Assembly (NCBI GenBank): GCA_030630015.1
Contig: DAOVNV010000073.1
Coordinates: forward strand, 1-10,422
DNA: 10,422 nt
From: Desulfuromonadales bacterium
GTDB lineage: Bacteria > Desulfobacterota > Desulfuromonadia > Desulfuromonadales > BM103
Direction of reading: 5' to 3'
Below, one piece after another: positions 6,847 to 10,422 of this stretch. The notes beneath the pieces were generated by a model, which was given only the letters and a program-made list of their open reading frames with translations, was not told where the DNA came from and made no database searches. Made by a program: the position numbers and the translations under genes. Each line of letters starts with the position of its first letter. Position 1 is the stretch's first letter.

Positions 6847-6972
6847 CCCCTGTAGTACTGCTGTAGTATGTGAGGGGACTGTCCCGGCTTCACACGGGAC
6901 TGATGCTCCCCCAATAAACGAGTCCGTTTTATTGGGGGAGGTTCAAAGTGTCCCCCGACCCCGACCCCGACT
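6847..6972. repeat. Short repeats in the murB/sensor junction
   Basis: Between the convergent genes there is a cluster of small repeats: TGTAGTA twice (6851-6857 and 6862-6868) flanked by CCCCT and AGGGG; GGGACTG twice (6875-6881 and 6896-6902); GTCCCG (6881-6886) facing CGGGAC (6895-6900); and three exact tandem copies of CCCCGA (6953-6970). Palindromic GGGACTGTCCC-like sequences of this kind occur as dispersed extragenic repeats in some proteobacteria. Whether this one recurs elsewhere in the genome cannot be seen from one window. Confidence 0.5.
6906..6940. terminator. Bidirectional hairpin between convergent genes
   Basis: CTCCCCCAATAAA (6906-6918) pairs perfectly over 13 bp with TTTATTGGGGGAG (6928-6940); two more CG pairs can close above a one-base bulge. 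It lies about 100 bp after murB and 75 bp after the end of the minus-strand sensor gene, the expected place for a shared transcription stop. No T-run follows on either strand, so it is not a textbook terminator and may instead be an extragenic palindrome that only pauses or protects the transcripts. Confidence 0.55.
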
Positions 6973-7015
6973 CCAAATGAGACACTGGCCTTGGACAAGA
7001 TGAGGTAATTGTGAA

Positions 7016-9976
7016 TTACTTCATCCACCATTCACCTTTCCTTGTCTTTTTATCATCACCTCGGATAAAGAAATGTTCAAGTTTTCCGGCTGGCAGCGGG
7101 CGGCTAAAGAGGAACCCTTGACACTGCTCGCATCCCTTTTCGAGGAGGAACCTTAACTGTTCCTTGGTCTCCACACCCTCGGCGATGACTCCGATGTTCA
7201 TGGTGCGGGCGATAGCAATGATGGAAGCGACGATCGCGGCATCGTTGATATCTGTGGTGATATCGCTAACAAAAGACTGGTCGATCTTGAGTTTTGTTAT
7301 GGGAAAGCGCTTCAGGTAGCTCAAGGAGGAATGTCCGGTCCCAAAATCGTCAATGGCCAGTTGAATGCCCCTGCCTTTGAGGTCCGTAAGGGTCTTGATA
7401 ATTTCCTCGACGTTTCCCATGGCGGCGCTTTCCGTAAATTCCAACTCCAGCCATTCGGGATCCAGGCCCGTTTCCTTGAGCACTCGCTCGACCATATCGA
7501 TGAAATCGGGCTGGTGCAACTGCAGCGCCGAAATATTGACCGCAACCACAATCGGTGGATGGCCGCTTTTCTGCCAGGCCTTGTTCTGTACACAGGCGTT
7601 ATGCAGCACCCATTCACCGATGGGAATAATCAGGCCGGTTTCCTCCGCCAAGGGAATGAAATCGCTGGGATGGATCAATCCCTCCTTGGGATGCTTCCAG
7701 CGCAGCAGGGCCTCCATGCCGATAAGCCGACCAGAGTCAAGATCAATCTGGGGCTGGTAATGCAAGAGCAGCTGTTTCAGATCCAGGGCTTGGCGTAGCT
7801 TGCCCTCCAGGAGAAGCAACTCATGAGTGCGGGCATTCATCTCTGGTTTGTAGAACTGATAGTTGTTCCTGCCCTGCTCCTTGGCGCGGTACATGGCCAC
7901 ATCGGCATATTTCATCAGGCTTTCGATATCTACGCCGTCAGAAGGATACAGGCTGATGCCGATACTCGCAGTGACAAAGAGTTCGTGACCCTCCACCCCT
8001 AGAACCTGAGAGAGGGCCCTGAGAATTTTTTGCGCCACTGCGGCAACACCGGTGACATCCTGAATCTGCTCCATGATAATTACGAATTCGTCGCCCCCTA
8101 GCCTGGCCACCGTATCGGACTCCCGTATTCCACTGGACAACCGCCTGGACACCTCAAGCAACACGCGATCCCCGATGGCATGGCCCAGAGAGTCATTGAT
8201 ATTCTTGAACCGATCCAGATCCAGGAAAAGGAGGGCCACCTGCTGATTGGTGCGGTGCGCCTTAATCATGGCCTGGTGCAAACGATCATGGAACAGTAAA
8301 CGGTTGGGCAGATTGGTCAGCGTATCGTGGTGGGCCAGAAGGTTGAGACGGCGTTCATTCTCGCGCAGCCTTGCTTCAGCATGCACCCGATCCGTGATGT
8401 CTCGAGACGCCTCAATAATACCCTGAAGCGTACCATCTTCGTTCCATAGGGGAGAGGCTTGCAGCTCGTAAGTGCGAATTTCACCGCTTCCGATGAGATG
8501 CTCATGAACTACGGTGGTCGGTTTGCCGGTTTTGCGAATTTCTTCCAGCGGACAGGGATGGTCCTTTCCGCTGCACGGCTTGTCGGAATGATGGGATATC
8601 TGGTAACAGCAATACTCTTCCTCCACCAGCGGTTGATCCGGCCAATAAGGGTTCGCAGCCCGATTCATCATGACTGTTTTGTAATTCAGGTCGATGACCA
8701 TGATGGGTTCCACGACACCGTCGATAACGGTCTGGAGGAAAGCATGTTTTGCCACCACTGCCTTTTCGGTACGCTTCCGCTCCGTGATGTCATACACGGT
8801 ACCGACCAGATTCACAGGGCTGCCCATGTTATCAAAAGTGACTTCCCCCTGCTCGTAAACATAGCGGATGGCGTTATCAGGTAGAACAAGGCGGTACTCC
8901 ATGCTGTAGCCGCCCTCGCCCTGCAGCGCCCCTTGGACGGCCCGTTCCAGGGATTCCCTGTCTTCCGGAGATACCATGCCAAGAAAAGCCTTGAAAGACG
9001 GTTCGAATTCCTGCGGCCGCAACCCAAAAATTCGGTAAGTTTCATCGGACCAGTACAACCTCTTGTTGACAATATCCCAGTCCCAGTTTCCGAGCTTGGC
9101 AATGCGTTGGGCGTTGGCCAGGCTAGCCTGGCTCTTGCCCAGGAGTTCCGTACGTTCCGAGATGGCCGCCGCCATAGAGTCAAAGGCCGCCGAAACTTTC
9201 GCAATTTCATCGCTCCCGGAGATAGCTGCCCGCACACTCAGTTCACCGTCCGACAGGCGCATCGCTGCTTTTTTCAAGCACGCCAACTTATTGATTACCG
9301 CGACTTTTAACAACAAGGAGATCGTTAGAAAGGTGAGAAGGAAGCCGGCAGAGTGGAGGAGACTATTTGCTTTCATTGCATGAACAATTCGAGTCCTGAG
9401 CGTGTCGGCCGAGAACTTGATGCTCATGACTCCATGGATATCACCAATCTGATAATTGAAGACGCTTGGATTTTGAGAAGGGGAGTTCTCCCCCTGTTCA
9501 TGACAGTTGAAGCAATAGGACTCAACCAGAAGAGGTGTGCAATAATGAAAAAAATTCCTCCCATTCTCTGTATAAAAAACTATTCGTTCCTTGGCTTCCG
9601 GGCGTTCAGTGAAATAACGAAAGGCCTCTATTCCCAGGTGCGCCGCTATATTGTCCGGTTTTTGCTTATATTCTAAATGGTCGTAAAAGAAGATATCGCT
9701 ATATTCCAAGCTCTTGAACTCCTGGGCGATGCGAGCAAGGGCATAGCTGGGAAGACATCCCATACTTTTTCCATCAGGAGTCAACTCCCGGCCGATAAAC
9801 TCTTGGTGGTACATGCTCCGAGTGGCCATTATTACGGCATTCAGAGATCTTGCCTGGCTGATTAAATCATCCTTAAAGTCCTTCTTGATGTGCTCATTTT
9901 CGAAATACTGAACAACACCGAAGAACAGAAGAAAGATCGCCCCGATGGTTAATATCAATTTGGTTTGTAGTTTCAA
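7016..9976 (-). CDS. Membrane sensor diguanylate cyclase/phosphodiesterase: heme-c DUF3365-like, HAMP, PAS, PAS, GGDEF, EAL
   Basis: The 986-residue protein should sense a signal at the cytoplasmic membrane and make or break c-di-GMP. Order: membrane helix (about 7-24); periplasmic Tll0287/DUF3365-like domain ending in YCFNCHEQ with a CxxCH heme-c site (Cys155, Cys158, His159); second helix (about 208-228); HAMP (about 228-282); a PAS domain with PAC-like end (about 290-400, NWDWDI to VYDITER); a second PAS (about 408-530) carrying Cys456, Cys457, Cys468, Cys475 and His462, 463, 473; GGDEF (about 545-705) with intact GGDEF at 627-631 and an RxxD inhibitory site (618-621) exactly five residues before it; and EAL (about 722-970) with Glu755, Asn814, Glu846, Asp876, Asp877, Lys897, Glu933 and Gln953, spaced as in active phosphodiesterases such as RocR. 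Both outputs may therefore work. TTG 9976 is the only start between the upstream stop and the membrane helix. The gene is convergent to murB and monocistronic. Confidence 0.93.
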   Translation of the reverse strand: MKLQTKLILTIGAIFLLFFGVVQYFENEHIKKDFKDDLISQARSLNAVIMATRSMYHQEFIGRELTPDGKSMGCLPSYALARIAQEFKSLEYSDIFFYDHLEYKQKPDNIAAHLGIEAFRYFTERPEAKERIVFYTENGRNFFHYCTPLLVESYCFNCHEQGENSPSQNPSVFNYQIGDIHGVMSIKFSADTLRTRIVHAMKANSLLHSAGFLLTFLTISLLLKVAVINKLACLKKAAMRLSDGELSVRAAISGSDEIAKVSAAFDSMAAAISERTELLGKSQASLANAQRIAKLGNWDWDIVNKRLYWSDETYRIFGLRPQEFEPSFKAFLGMVSPEDRESLERAVQGALQGEGGYSMEYRLVLPDNAIRYVYEQGEVTFDNMGSPVNLVGTVYDITERKRTEKAVVAKHAFLQTVIDGVVEPIMVIDLNYKTVMMNRAANPYWPDQPLVEEEYCCYQISHHSDKPCSGKDHPCPLEEIRKTGKPTTVVHEHLIGSGEIRTYELQASPLWNEDGTLQGIIEASRDITDRVHAEARLRENERRLNLLAHHDTLTNLPNRLLFHDRLHQAMIKAHRTNQQVALLFLDLDRFKNINDSLGHAIGDRVLLEVSRRLSSGIRESDTVARLGGDEFVIIMEQIQDVTGVAAVAQKILRALSQVLGVEGHELFVTASIGISLYPSDGVDIESLMKYADVAMYRAKEQGRNNYQFYKPEMNARTHELLLLEGKLRQALDLKQLLLHYQPQIDLDSGRLIGMEALLRWKHPKEGLIHPSDFIPLAEETGLIIPIGEWVLHNACVQNKAWQKSGHPPIVVAVNISALQLHQPDFIDMVERVLKETGLDPEWLELEFTESAAMGNVEEIIKTLTDLKGRGIQLAIDDFGTGHSSLSYLKRFPITKLKIDQSFVSDITTDINDAAIVASIIAIARTMNIGVIAEGVETKEQLRFLLEKGCEQCQGFLFSRPLPAGKLEHFFIRGDDKKTRKGEWWMK

Positions 9977-10023
9977 CCGTGCGCTACTGAAAGCTCGCGG
10001 TGTAACTGAGACCCCTCAACCAT
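9973..10023 (-). CDS. Possible 16-residue leader peptide ORF upstream of the sensor gene
   Basis: On the minus strand an ATG at 10023-10021 opens a 16-codon frame encoding MVEGSQLHRELSVAHG. Its TGA (9975-9973) overlaps the sensor's TTG start as TTGA. No ribosome site precedes the ATG, but the best promoter places the transcript end about 2 nt upstream, so the ORF could be read leaderless. The sensor's TTG also lacks a clear ribosome site, and termination-reinitiation would explain how it is translated. The ORF is very short and could be chance. Confidence 0.25.
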   Translation of the reverse strand: MVEGSQLHRELSVAHG

Positions 10024-10031
10024 ATTACACG

Positions 10032-10060
10032 ATTTTAACACTGCTGTCCCATAGTTTCAG
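10032..10060 (-). promoter_or_regulatory. Probable promoter of the sensor gene
   Basis: On the minus strand CTGAAA (10060-10055, four of six -35 bases) and TAAAAT (10037-10032, five of six -10 bases) are separated by exactly 17 nt. Transcription would start near 10025, about 50 nt before the TTG start. It lies between the sensor gene and the transposase relic. Confidence 0.45.
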
Positions 10061-10103
10061 GTGAGTGGTAACTGTCTGTCGCATAACGATTTTCCTTTGA
10101 GAT

Positions 10104-10298
10104 ATTCGATGCCGAGGAGGTCGGCGCAAGAAGGGTCTGCTAAAGTCTGGAGAGAAAGAGGAGATGGCAACCGAAGCCGCAGAAGTTCTCAACATCACAG
10201 AGCAGCAACCAAAGAAGATTCCATCCAAGACCTGGCGGGAGTGCATCAAGAAAGTCTGAGAAGTCGACCCGCTGGAATGCCCGAAGTGCGGCAGCGAG
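10104..10298 (+). pseudogene. IS91-family transposase C-terminal remnant
   Basis: The plus frame reads IRCRGGRRKKGLLKSGEKEE, then a linker, then IPSKTWRECIKKV, a TGA stop at 10257-10259, and EVDPLECPKCGSE. This matches the C-terminal end of IS91/IS801-type rolling-circle transposases, where a SNRCRG-like motif leads through a variable linker to IPSKTWRELIKKVWEVDP and a Cys-x-x-Cys motif. The TGA stands where the family has Trp (TGG). Upstream, the usual YSN motif is not in frame: TATTCGATGCCGA looks like YSNRCR with about five bases lost between short TCGA repeats. No catalytic HUH/Y domain or element ends are present, and after CPKCGSE the family similarity stops. It is a non-functional relic; the family assignment comes from motif memory, not a search. 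Confidence 0.7.
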
Positions 10299-10422
10299 GA
10301 CTGGTTTGGGTGGCTCTGTCACGAATTGAGCCACGATTTTCTCCACGAGCCGAGGTTCTGTCCAGATTTCGAGAAATGGACGGAGGGCCTGTGCGACTAT
10401 TTTCGTTGCAACCTCTTGTCCA
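10299..10422. other. Unassigned sequence at the right edge
   Basis: Beyond the transposase homology the plus frame stays open to the window end (WFGWLCHELSHDFLHEP...), and one minus frame is also open from the edge (EVATKIVAQALRPFLEIW...). I recognise neither product. Two open frames over 120 bp are not strong evidence. The piece may be the flank of the ancient insertion, a rearranged end of the element, or the edge of a gene outside the window. Confidence 0.3.

Noticed and set aside
6953..6970. Three CCCCGA copies as a possible CRISPR or iteron array
   Set aside because: The units are 6 bp and directly adjacent without spacers, far too short for CRISPR, and no replication gene is near.
10257..10259. 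TGA as a selenocysteine or readthrough codon
   Set aside because: The family has Trp at this position, the frame is also broken upstream, and no selenocysteine insertion hairpin is evident; a nonsense mutation in a relic is simpler.
10140..10346. Minus-strand open frame over the transposase relic
   Set aside because: Most of it is antisense to the recognisable transposase motifs; only the part beyond 10300 stays unexplained and is noted separately.

Overview
The window looks like chromosomal DNA (moderately GC-rich by eye) of a Gram-negative, anaerobic-type deltaproteobacterium, most likely of the Desulfuromonadales/Geobacterales group. This is inferred from gene style: a membrane sensor with a predicted covalent heme-c site and GGDEF-EAL output, hflK-hflC, and an IS91-type transposase relic. 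No rRNA or other marker is present, so the placement is not proven.

Layout. The left edge holds the first 195 codons of an amino-acid dehydrogenase of the Glu/Leu/Phe/Val family, on the minus strand and cut by the window start. A gene-free stretch of about 650 bp separates it from a plus-strand RhlE-like DEAD-box RNA helicase. The helicase has a TTG start, a promoter whose -35/-10 spacer holds a perfect 15-bp palindrome, and a leader of roughly 290 nt with two hairpins. A clean intrinsic terminator closes it. Next come a CvfB-like S1-domain RNA-binding protein with its own good promoter, a possible 57-residue small ORF, and the overlapping pair hflK-hflC. An 11-bp perfect hairpin then precedes murB.

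The right half is mostly one minus-strand gene of 986 codons, convergent to murB across a hairpin-rich junction. It encodes a transmembrane sensor with an N-terminal Tll0287/DUF3365-like domain (CxxCH heme site), HAMP, two PAS domains (the second with a Cys/His cluster), and GGDEF and EAL domains that both keep their key residues. Its start is a TTG without a clear ribosome site. A 16-codon ORF, which could begin almost at the predicted transcript end, overlaps that start by TTGA. The right edge holds a decayed C-terminal fragment of an IS91-family transposase.

How it works together. The plus-strand block is housekeeping and envelope/RNA work: RNA remodelling (helicase, CvfB-like protein), membrane protease control (HflKC) and peptidoglycan precursor synthesis (MurB). 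The minus-strand sensor is a stand-alone c-di-GMP regulator probably tuned to redox or a heme ligand. I see no defence system, CRISPR array, tRNA or complete mobile element. The most interesting content is the dual metal-centre-like sensor and the small regulatory architectures around it and around the helicase promoter.
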